Positions 1 through 12,800 of a DNA stretch of 64,000 nucleotides are shown here, piece by piece. The translations under genes were made by a program, and so were the position numbers. Source of the stretch: Reichenbachiella sp. (GTDB lineage: Bacteria > Bacteroidota > Bacteroidia > Cytophagales > Cyclobacteriaceae); contig NZ_JAWPMM010000001.1 of NCBI RefSeq assembly GCF_033344935.1, positions 3,458,001 through 3,522,000 on the forward strand, in the 5' to 3' direction. The notes under the pieces are model-generated. The model did not search any database and had not been told where the DNA came from. It worked only from the letters and a program-made list of their open reading frames with translations. Numbering within the stretch: position 1 is the stretch's first letter; each line of letters begins with the position of its first letter.

Positions 1-800
1 TGCTCCATCATCATCTGAAGCACTTACAAATTGCTCTATCATTACATTCTTGCTTCTTTCCTGAATAGTGAAATCATCTAACGCAAATCCAAAATAACCA
101 TCTTTTGCCTGCTCCGTTCCTGCTATTGCGAACCTAAATCTCACATGGCCTCTGTCTGCCTCTGGTATTGCGTCTAGACGATGCCTCGCACTTACCCACT
201 TTGGTTTAGAAACCTCACCAGACCAACCCATCGCTGTCAATGCATTGTAGGTTGAAGATTGTTGTCCTGGATCCGCCTGAACATTATCAAAGTTATACCA
301 TTCAAGTCCTGTAGAAACATCAGTATCTGTACTATATGAACCTAATGGAGCCCAAGTAGATCCTTGGTCAATAGAATATTGTAATACTACTCCATCTTGA
401 TTTACTGCAAAGTCATAAATCATATTGAATTGTACCATTGGTTTGTCCAATCCACTAATATCGAATGCAGGTGTATATAACCAAGAGTCTTCATTAGATA
501 GATAGTGATTATTATCTAAAGTGGTAGACCAAGCACCAGTCAATGCCGAAGCTAGATCGCCCGGAGATTCTCCATCTGTCAATCCTAATCCTTCCAAATC
601 AAGAGCACCATATTTCCAACTATGCTCTCTTACGGTAAGAGTACCTACTTCTTCAAATTCTACAATTGATAAAGCATCATCTTTCAACCTTTCTACGTAC
701 CAACCATCTACATCAGGATCGAAGGTACCCACATCAAAAGTTTCTTCAAACCTAGCATTTGGTAGTGATGCTACATCAATTAATGGTATGATGTTGACAT
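1..800 (-). other. Choice-of-anchor-J/MAM-like module at the window edge
   Basis: The last visible part of the giant protein begins with a RFEETFDVGTFDP segment followed by DGWYVERL and later W-S-T-T-L, WLYTPAFDIS and FALDDFTIQE. The F-x-E-x-F-D...G-W opening and the closing D-D-F-T-I are typical of choice-of-anchor-J / MAM-like jelly rolls. The frame is still open at base 1. Confidence 0.65.
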
Positions 801-3800
801 TATGAAGTAGGGTATCATAACAAGTGTTAGTTGATTCTAATACCAAGGCCACATCATACTTACCAGGGTCAGTGAACGTATGATAAAATGGGTCATACAC
901 CGATACCCCATCTACTTCTAGTCCACTTTGGACAACAGGAGTAAGTGGTTCATAGGTACCCAAAGCTCCTCCTTCATATGAAACCGCATATTGCGATACC
1001 TGAGCAAGGTTGAGTAAAGTCTCTCGGTAAATGAACTCTGTCTGTTCTCCTGCAGTTACTCCATTCCACTTAAAGGAAATACTTGGATCAATCAATATAT
1101 TCACTGGCTTCTGTGTATATAATACATCGACAACAGACTGACATCCTAATTCTGTAGTAGCAGTCAATATAGCAGCAAAAGTTCCTGTTTCCTCTCCTTG
1201 TAAATCGAACGTTTCGTCTACATTAATACCCAAATCCGTCGTAGATCCGTATGGGTCAGAGAGGTTAGGTAATCCGGCTGAATTAGCATAATAATATTTC
1301 CAGGTAAGCACTAAATTATTACCTGTGGCTACAGCGTCATTACTAAGAGCATATGGAGAAGTCGCAGGGAATCTCAATTCCGCATTAAAGTTAACATCTG
1401 GATCAATACACCCTCCATCAACCTCAAACTGCACCTCAGGTAATACATTTAGTGTAACCGTTTTGGTAATTGAATTAGAACAGCTTCCTGTTGTTGTAGT
1501 AAAGTCAAATCGGATACCGAAATCATGCTCTAACAATGTATTATCAGACACCTCTATGGCATCCCCTAGCTCAGATGGAAAAATAACTGTAGACCCACCA
1601 GTACCTATTTGTTCATCAATAGAACCTCCCGATGTATTGATACCTCCTGTGATGGTATATGTTCCTGATCCACCTTTACCTTGATTCTCAACACCATTGA
1701 TAGTGAAACTACCCTCACTTTCACATATTTCAATGGCACCATCATCGGTTAGATTGTTGCCATAAATATCAACCAGCGTATTATTCTCAATATCAATATC
1801 AGGAATTCCATGAACGGTAATAGTTTTAGTTATCTCACTAGTACATGATATAGGTGCGTACGTCTCAACTGCGGTATAATCCTTAGTATAAGCATAAGTA
1901 ATTTGATGATTAGTAGATGTACCAAATGGTCCTTGGCCTGCGGCCGTAGCTGCTGCGTTTGGATCAAATAAACCAAGATTAGAAGGTTCCGTTAAACCAC
2001 CAGTATCAATTGTCCACAGATCATTTGGACCGGTGTAATCGACTCCTTCTCCTTTACCCTGCAAGGTAACTACCCCATTGTCATTACAGTATGCAGTGGT
2101 AAAATCACTTACCGTACCAAAATCAACGATATCTACCATAGGTAATTCATTTACAATTATATCCACAGGATATGAGTCACTTTCACAAAGTCCGTTGGTT
2201 ACTTGAGTAACAAACACTCTCGTCGAGTCTGCGGTCAATATATTCACGTCAGAATTGTTTGCTATCTGCGTAAAAGTGAATGAGTTTGAAAATAAAGCCG
2301 GGGCTACAGTATTCGCAGATTGCAAAAATGGTGTTAACGATAAGCCATCTGGGTTAGTTGAATACCACTTGAATTGTGTCACATCATTGTCACTCACCTC
2401 AAACATATCAATATCCAATACTTCACCACTAATATCATCTTCCTTGCAATAAGCAAAAATGTCCTTGTTATTAGCATTAATGCCGCTGGTTGATGGTGAC
2501 GCAGGTTTAGGATAAACTGTAACATCAACCGGCACTTCAATTGGGTTAGCACATCCAGCAAAGCCCAATCCATCGATATTGCTATTTTCCACTCTATACA
2601 AGTAGAAAGTCTTGGTCCATGTCGGAGCCATTATGCCAGCCAAATCGCCTTCCGTGTCTAAAAACGGAAGACTGAAAGTACTTTCGTGTATTTCAGTATC
2701 TACCAGAGGGTCTTCTCCTGAAACCTCATACCATCTTAATAGATCACCCGGATTTGCATTTGTAATTGAAACAATTGGCTCATCGTCTACATCACACACT
2801 GGAGGAACAGCACTAACCGTAGGAGCAAGCGGTGTTTCCAAAATATGTACAGTCACCTCTGTAGGTAAACTTTCACATCCTGTAAAAGCACCAATATCGG
2901 TGGTTTGAGTAAACCAGAAGCTATAATCCCCTGCAGCAGGTGAACCACCTAAATTGGTCACCGCCATACCATCAAAATCAGTTTCATCAGGTGTAAGTTC
3001 CGAAGCTAATATAGTCTTACCAGAAGCGTCATTTGTAGTTGGAATGCGATTCACCCCTAACAAAGCATCCGCTTCAGTCTGATACCAGTAGAAAGTAACA
3101 GCATTTCCAGGGTTCTCATCTTCTCCCTCTACTTCAAGTGTTGCCACCGGATCATTTTCACAATAGTAGAAATCAGTCAATGTTCCAGCCGCATCATCTT
3201 TGTTCTCTATAGGAGCCGCTGGAATATTATAGGTATTTACTTCAATCAAAATTCCATCGCCTTCACACCCTGCATTTACAGATCCATTGTCTAAAATATC
3301 CGTGGTCTGAGTTAGCAAGAAATAGTTCTGGTCGTCGTTTGGCTTTCCAACTAAGAAAAGCTCTTGTGCTGTTATTACCGAACCAGCCACACCAGCATCA
3401 TCACCAGAAGCATTTGATAACAACGCATTTTTGCTTCTGCCAGCATCCGACGTATACCAATTGAATTTCTTGGTTGCATCATAGACCGTCATTTCAGCTA
3501 AAGAACTAAAATCTATACTTTGATCATATGTACTTGAAGCGCTGAAAACATCTGTGGCACTTAACTCATCATTACAGAAATACAAAACAACATCAGCCCC
3601 TGCTCCTTCAGCAGGTAATGCACCCGGCCCGTCTGGATCAAAATTAGGGAGATCTGCCATGTCATTATAGTTCTCATTGACGGTGGCGGCTAGCAATACA
3701 GGGGCACTCTCACAACCATCAAAACCAGTAGAACCATTTCTGTCAGTTTTACGGGTAATCCAGAAGTAGCTGGTACCAGGCATACTATTATCATATCCAT

Positions 3801-6800
3801 TTATACCAGAACTTGTTAATTCACTATCATCAATGAATGTCCCTTCTTTGATTGCAGCTCCGTCTGCTCCACCAATTTCATCAACTCCATCTCCATCGTC
3901 TCCATACCAGGTATAAATAATTCCTGCCTGGTTCGCTGTGGTGATATTGGCAATAGCTGAGCCTTCACAAGTAAAGTACTCTGTAGTAAACCCGTCTGCC
4001 AAAACGATATCGCTTGGAGTTGTTTTGATCTCAATATCAATAGTTCGCATTCCTGTCTCACAACCATTGTGCATAAAGCTGCCAGAACCTGCGCCAGTGT
4101 CAAAATCAGTTTGTGTGAAACCAAAAGTATAAGTACCTGGTGTAAATGCAGTGGTACCATCATTTGAAATAGCGGCAAATACACCATCCATCTCAACAAC
4201 ATCTAAGAATTCATCCGTATTATTGATATAGGTCTCGGGAACACCATCACCAGTATTGTCATAATACCAGTTGAAATATCTATGAGTTGCCATTGCATTA
4301 TCACCAGAGAAACTACTTACATCTGCCTGTAGCACTGTAAGTGGATCTCCAACACAATATTCCAGGAGTATAGACCCATCACTTTGTGCCTGTGGACTCG
4401 GACTAGCGTCTTGATTCGATGTATAAGTCACTAACTCAGGAGTTTCTTGCGTCTGATAAACTGTTGTCGTTATGGTCAATGGATCACTCACGCAACCTGC
4501 AAACGGTGAACTTTCAAAACCAATTCTTCTTACGTATCGTGTCGTGGTAACAAAATCATTTGCTCCTGGTGTTGCATTGATTCCAACATCAGCCAACTCA
4601 GCTGTAGACCCAATACCAGCCAAAGAAATCGGAGAACCAAACATATTGTCATCATCCCACTCAAACCTTTCGCTAGCTGCAATTGTACCCCCTTGCAAAT
4701 CAAGATTAAAGTCAAAAGGAATGGCATCTTCACAGAATTCAAAAGTCTCTTGAGCTCCTGGATCAACACCTCCAACCAATGCAATTGTTGGAGTATTTGG
4801 TTTGGCAAAAAGATTAAACTGAGCTGTTGCCGTATTGGTACATCCCGGAGGATTTCCGTAGGCATCATCTCCAGCATCAGAAGTAACTCGTATTTCATAC
4901 AGTCCTTCTCCTGCAGTCGTTGCTGAAATACCACCATAAATTCCAGTGTGATTCAATAATTCTTCGAAATCTATATGTGTTGCTGCAATTGATTCGAATG
5001 CCGTAGCTACAGGTGTCACCTGTCTGATCTCGTAGGTTGTAATTGTTAATGCTGGAGATCCTGCATCGTTCGTCACTGTTCCTGAAATAGTCACATCCAT
5101 ATTAGAAGAACAGAAATTGTCACTTAAGTTTGTTACACCAACGGTAGTTATATCAATGATTGGCTGAGGGTGTACAGTGAAGGTATATGAACCATCTATA
5201 AAATCCGTCATCCCATCATTTACCATACGATCAACCCGTATTAGCTTGGTGTCTCCAACATCAATAACATCTACTCCATTGTCTGCCAAACCGAAGGCCG
5301 TTACTGGATCAAAAGTCCATGCATCCGCAGTCAAATCGGCGAAATCACCCGTAATAACACCACCAGTTACAGAAGACCCGTCATCTGTACTACTAGAATG
5401 AATAAATCTCACGAAGGTATTTCCATCCAAATTGGTTCCATTTACAGTTAATGCTATTGGACTATCTGCTCCACATATATCTGCCTCTGGTGATCCTGCG
5501 AATGGTTCGGTTACATTAGTAGCCACAGATATGGTAATACTTGCAGTATCGGCACACATGGTGGTGTTGTCCCTTAGAACATAATCAATTACGTGAAGCC
5601 CCGCTCCTGCATCAGACGGTGTAAAGTCGGCTGTATGCTGCGATGAGCTGGCTGTGTTTATGTTGGCTAAACCAGGAATACCAACAAAGAAACCAGAATA
5701 ACCTCCCAAGTTGGCATCACCATTGTTGTAAGTGGTTCGATCTCCCTGAATAGGCTGTGCCGTGGTCAACGTATTTGAGAAAGACAATCCATTCACCGAC
5801 TGCACAAGTGTCTGTACACGTGGATTAATGGTGACATCAATCGATGCTGGAATTCCAGGATCACTCACGCAGCCTGTTGCATCCTCAGTCAACACCAAAC
5901 TATAAGCGTGTACATCTGTATTGGCGTATGGGTTTCCAGCAGTATTCACTGGTGCATCAAACACTGGATTGGCTTCCGCGGACTGAGCTCCAAGGCCATC
6001 GCCGGTCCAGGCAAAAGTATATCCCACTAATTGGTCATTATCTGCATCCCCAATTTCTATCTCTTCATAACTACAAATATCAGTCAGGTCATCTCCTACT
6101 GCTGTAGCCGCATCTGGCAACTCATGAATCAAGACTGTTCTTTCCAATGCCGGACTTTCACAACCATTCGCGTTAACTTCAGTAACATATACATTATAAG
6201 TATCTGCTGTTCCATTTTCTCCTCCCAGGAACAACTGTGCAAAAGTAGGTGTAGTGGTATCGTCTACTACTGACCCTGAACCAAAGTCGGCAGTACCGGT
6301 AGTTCCCAGCTCTCTATACCATCTTGTGTTTGGAAGCGTAGTGTTTACAATCATATTAAACTCGTCTCCATTCATGGCGATACCATCAGGGTCATCTGGA
6401 TCCAAGTCCTGGCAAAAAGCAGTATTGGTATAAGCAGCATTTGCTGTAGGTGATCCCACTGATTCTACTCCAATTGTAGTTACCGGAATACCGTGACTTA
6501 CATCAAACCCGTATATCGTGGCGTCTCCTCCAGATCTAGTGATTGTTCCTGTACTTCCACCAGTTGTTCTTATTCTTAGACCAGTGATAGTCAACACATC
6601 AGTTGCAACTCCATTTCCATCGTTATCATAAGTGATAGTAATAGTTGAAGAAGTCACATTAATCCTATTGGATTGAGTTCCGTCAAGAGTTAAGTCACCA
6701 ACAGTACTCAAAGTCACATCACCTTGCCCTGGCTCAAATTCAAAACCTGCGCTAATAGATAATTCTAAGGTATAAGTACCATTTGCATCCGCAAATGCAT

Positions 6801-9800
6801 CGGTCACCAACTCTCCAATCATGATGTCTTGCTGCTGGTCAATATAATCACCAAATGTACAAGATGTCATTACTGGTACATCATAAGGCGCAGCAAATGC
6901 CATTGTGCTGTTGTCATCAATAGCGATTCCGTCATTGGTAGTAAACGTCCAAGTATTGATTAACGCATTCCCATTTGTCGGACCTGCAATATCCGTAAAG
7001 GCACCTGCATCTACTGTGACTGTGTAAGTAGTAGACGTTTCTAATGGGTTGGTAGGATTAATAGTTATAATATCCGTACCACTTCCACTTACTTGTGCAA
7101 TGTCTACCGCCGATATCACAATATCAGGATTAATACCTCCACTAATGGTAATGAATTTACCTGATTGTGTAAAAACAGGCTCGTTAAATTTCAAAATCAA
7201 ATTATCACTTATCGTGATTTCCGGTACACTCAAAGTGCCCGAGGTAGCGGTAGCTGATGGACTTGAAATAGCCGCAATATCTCCAACAGTTCCTGCAGAT
7301 TCATTTTCCACATATAGAATGTCGTTGACCTCATCATTGAAAACAATATCGGCTGTCTCGCCTGAACCAGTAACCGTTTCTCCTACACCGAACCTTCCTT
7401 GCAACCCTGTGTATGGAATAGCTCTTACCACATTATCATTAGGAAGGAATGCAGCCACAGGATCGTCAGATTCCCCTGCTGTTCTGAAGTTCCAGGCACC
7501 ATTATTTATAATGGCCACACTTTGATTGGTGGTGGCGTCCCGGAAGGCATCCGTATCCATGGTTACATAATAATTCGTACTTCCAGATAATTCAACCGCA
7601 AAGGTCACCTGAGAACCTCTTTGAGCAATTGAAAGATCCCCTGCCGCATTATTATCGATTATAGCCGAAGTAGCAGGAAGTGTAGCTATCTCATAGTCAT
7701 TTGATGCTAAGAACAACCTCAAGTTTCCAGCTCCCGGAACCACCCTTTCCGCATAGTTTATGACAATTGATGAAGTACTAGCATTGATGCTAAACTGATC
7801 ATCGCCTGGTGTAAAGGAATCAATGGCTGGTGCAGTTCCATCATTATTAGTAATAATATTCCAATCAGTTGAATTACCAAATGCAACATTTGCAAATGTT
7901 GGCCCAGAATCATTATCGAGAAATTCATCTCCTTCCAGCACAAAATAATACTCTGTACTTCCAGACAATTGTTGTCCAATAATGGATTCAATATCATACG
8001 TGAATGTCGTTTCTCCAGCAATCACAACAGGAGTCACTGCATTTGCCATAATGCTAAATGCCAACTTATCATCAGCCAAGTAGTAAGCATTGATAGGCTC
8101 AGCTTGAGCTGTTACCAATTCATCAAAAGTAAGAACGATTTGAGCAGTAGTCGCATCGATTGGTGCTATTGGAGTAACCGCATCATCTGCTGGTAAGTAT
8201 GCCATTAACACTGGTGCTTTTCCATCGTCGCTTGTTTCGAATTTCCAACGGTTGGCCTCAGGTGTACTTGAATATCCTACAAATGCATTATCAACTGTTG
8301 TGGTAACATCCGTAATAGCCGTAGGGTCTACTGTAATGTAATAATCTGTTCCACCAGATGGCAGGTCAAACTCAAAACTCAATTGAGAAGTAGAGGTATA
8401 AACAAAATCATCAACCAACACATTTGCGGTACCCAACCCATCGCTGCGAATAATAATATATCCATCTACAGATGACCCTCCAGTAGACATATTAAAATTA
8501 GTAGGCGTGGCACTGTTATACAAAATAGGTGCTCCTAAAAGAGTAGTAAGTGTTGTACCATCCTCAGAATAGTATACTTCGAAGCCGGCATCTGTTCCAC
8601 CCAATGCCGAGCTATAGTCAAAGCTTACATTAGTCAAGTTTTCAATATATGGAGATACCAAATAATCTCCACTTGCAGCCCCAATAGAGACTGCCGTGCC
8701 AGTGCTCGCAGCATTGTTGAATGTCCAAGTACCTGTAGCATAAACCGGGCCGCCAACATTAAAGTCTTCTGGTACCTGATTGACAGCATTTACATCCGAA
8801 GTCACATCCAAAGATGAAACAGCCATACCATCGGCATCCTTATAATACAGGTTTACATTTCCAGTACCCCATTGCACATCTTCGTTGAACTTCATTACAA
8901 AAGTTCTTCCTGTTTGTGTAGTTATTACATCGTCTACATCAGCCAATAATTCAGTTACAACTGGCTTCTCAACGTCAATCAATGTAGTAAACGTCCAATC
9001 AGACCCATTGCCTGTAGATCCAATATCTACTGTTGTAGGGTTACCAGAGTTGTCCTCAATAGACCCTGCCGGTATCAGAATGTAGTAATCTTTATTGTAC
9101 TCAAGAGTCACATTATTTATTTCTACTTTGTTGCCCACATAAGCAACAGTAAAATCCTGAGTATCGATAAACTGATCCGTTCCATCTGTGATATTGTGAA
9201 TCTGAAAAAATTGTCCAGACACGCCATTTACTGGCTCAGACATGGTAAAACTAATATCTGGGCTCAATGACATCGTAGTTGTACCATTTGAAGGTTCAAA
9301 ATCAGCCAACCCTGGGTCTATCACCGGACTGGTAGCATCAAAGTTACCAGTAGTGAAGTTCCACCCATTGGCAGTTGGAATTCCAGCAAATGCGTTACCA
9401 GAATAATCCTCAAATGCATTGGCAGTAATTCGAATATTATATCCTGTTAAACCTGATAACTCATTAGTAGGGTAAATTCTTAGCTCATTACCCTCCAATG
9501 AAAGAGAACCTGGTGCATCCGTATTCAATATATCAGTGGTTACATCCCATTGTTCAAGTGCATCTCCTGAAGAAGAAAAATAGAGTGTAACCGTTCCTGA
9601 TGTACTTGCAACCACCGGCTCGTCAAACTTAATAATAAATGGATCTGTTGTCGAAACACCCGTACCATTGTCCTCCGGAGATAAAGTGCTGATCTTAGGC
9701 GGAATCACCTCACTAGAAGTAGTAAAATTCCAAGTATATTTATTATCAATACCACCGAATGGATTACCAGCCAAATCTTCTATTGCGCCATCAGAAATAC

Positions 9801-12800
9801 CTACATAAAAAGTAACACTACCTGGTAAATTTCCTAACGAAGAAATATCGATCGTCAGTTCGTTACTATTATAAGATAGTAAACCACTATTTGACCCATA
9901 CTGTAGAACTGCTATATCCGGGTCTGTTTTGGCAAACAACCTTATAACTCCAGTTCCTGGCTTAATATCTTCGTCGAAGGTAACCGTTAAAGAACCCGTG
10001 GCTAATGCCACATCATCATCACCATCATAAGGATCGAATCCTCTATCTACGCCCAGTTCATCAATGATAATACCTACATCGGATAAAGGTTCGTCAATTT
10101 CTAACCTTATGTCTCCCGTATAAGGAGAACCAAATTCATAGTAGAATTCCAAAAATTCAGAATCGTTTGTTGCATTAACTACATCCAATGTAACAGGTCC
10201 CCCTGATTGATCAACAACATTCAAGACTGCCGTACCAACTCCATTCGTCTTATAAAGGAAAGAGAAACTATTGGCAGTGGTTAATGTTGGCAACTGGATA
10301 TAAGAACCCGCCACATCAGGAATGCCCGAAGCATTGCCCGTTCCACCTACCGAGTTCCCAGGACCTGCAGGCACATCATTGAGACCAGTCCAGCCGGCCA
10401 AATCAGTTGACACGTTCGTCGCTAGTCCATCAAAATTCTCATATACCTGTGCTGCAATCTGTGGAGCCGTATTATCAGCCGTAACGATAGCTGTAAATAC
10501 AATAGTTTCTGTGGCATCTGGCACACCATCTGCACCAGATTCTACAGTTGGAGCAGAATCGTCTGCGGCAATGAAACTACCATCTGGAATTGAGACAGTT
10601 ATTACTTCTCCAGAAGTAAAATTGACACTAGGATTAATCGTGATCTCATTAGATCCCATTCCAGTGATTTCACCATCCACCCCAACATCATATGACTGAT
10701 TATATGAAATGTCTCCTACTAAAGTAATCGTACCTCCGTTTGAATTTACAGGTTCATCAAAAGTTAAGATAATATTCGCACTTCTACTGACGTCTGTATT
10801 GTTTGGTGCATCCACCGATGAAAAAGCCATCGTAGGATTGGTAGCATCAGCAGTAGTGAAAGACCAAGAGCCCGCTCCAATAAGTCCTTCCCATGAATTA
10901 CTTCCATAATCTTCGAAGGAACCTGCAGGTACAGTAACAAAGTATGTGGTGCCCTTTTCCAAGATTGTCGAAAGTGTGAATGTAACCACATTTCCAGCTA
11001 TAGTCGTTCTTGAAAGGTTAGTCACACTGATTGTTTCCACTACATCCAGTGTGTTGAAATCCCTCATAATCAGGTTTCCTCCAACAGCTCTAACATTCTC
11101 AGAGAAAGTGATTTCCAACTCCGTTACTGCGACAGCTGCTCCTTCAGTATGTCCAGGACTCAAATCTACCGTAGGATCGTTTACAATAGGGTCTGTAGTA
11201 TCTTGAATGGTAACAGTAGTAAAGTCCAATTGTGTGATATCAGGATCGTAAAAATCTATAATGTCATCACCATCTGAATCAACTCCAGCCGTTTGACTTA
11301 TATCATAGCGATCCGGGATATCATCACCATCAGTATCCAATCCACCAACCAAATCATGATCAATCAAGTCCGGCACACCATCCTCGTCCGTATCATTAGG
11401 AATGTTATTCAATGATACCGTTCCTGAAACAAATACGTTATCAATTACTCCATTTGTAATTGTTAGTGTACCTGCTGTAAAATCAGATGGAATTCCGCTC
11501 AAAGCCTCACCAGCAGGGAAGGTCATTTCTACCGCGCCTGCAATATCTACATCTACATTTCCATTGGCATCCAAGGCCGTAACATCTAGGCTAAAACCAG
11601 GATCTCTTTCTATTGTAGCTCCGTTGTCAAGTGTACCACTATTTCGAGTCAAAGTGGTAGCTTTCACCTCAATCTGCATATCATTCAACACAGAAGAGGT
11701 AATTGCTCCTCCTCCATTGGCCGCAATAAATGCTGAATGGCTACCGCCACCACCTCGTGTAACGCTGGTCACTTCAATAATAACACGCTCATTATCATCA
11801 ACCACTCCAGCAGTTTGATCAAAGGTAGCATACAAGTAGAACGGTTCGGATGCGCCATCTGTTGAAGTTTCTATTTTACGTCCTCCTACTGTCGAGAAAG
11901 TCGCACTATTTACATTTGCTGCAGCAATTTCCCATAATTCCTCTCCTGCAGAGGTATAAAGAGCTAGTCGGTCTAAATTTTCAAAATTGGTGATCGTAAA
12001 TTCAATATCTGCCAATCGCATTTTTCCTCCATCACCACCATCATCTACAAGTAGGTAGGACCCTACTAACAATTCATCATCTCCTGTATTATCTAAGTCT
12101 GTGGCATCATATTGTACGTAATCAATATCATACGGTGCGGTAAACCCAGGATCCATATCGACATGTCCTTCAGCGTCTATTGCATTCCAACTTACTGTTT
12201 GTTGTGTGTAGCTCCCTGGAGATTCTGTAACCAAAAGCTCATAGGCACCAACAGCATCAACTTGTAAGCTTGCCCATGATACCACTCCATCAGAAAAAGC
12301 TTTAGTTAATGGATCAGCACCTCCATTACTTGTAATAAAATTACCCGAATTTACCGGCATCGTCAATGTCGCACTTGTAGCACCATCGTAGCCCAAATCA
12401 ATATTATCAGAAGCATCTCTGGCCTCCACCGTCATAGCAAAATCCGTATCGATAGATACCAAAATATTATTGGTTACTGGATCAGGATCCGTCGCATCTC
12501 CACCTGCAAAGTCTGTAATAACCACTTTACTTGCCTGAACATCGATATCTATATTTCCACTATTGTTTGTAGCAGCCGCTATGGTACTACTTCCTGCAGC
12601 GAACGTAAAGTCGTTTTCATCTACTTCAAATTCAAGAGCTTCTTCATCTACTGAATACCCATTGGCAGACAAATCGGTTCTGTACCATACAAATAACTCA
12701 TAGGTCTTATTACTGTTTTCTGTCACAGTACCCAAGGCTGACGGGATATCTGCGAAAGTTATGTCAGCAGCATTTATGGTAATAGTCGAACCGTTCAAAG

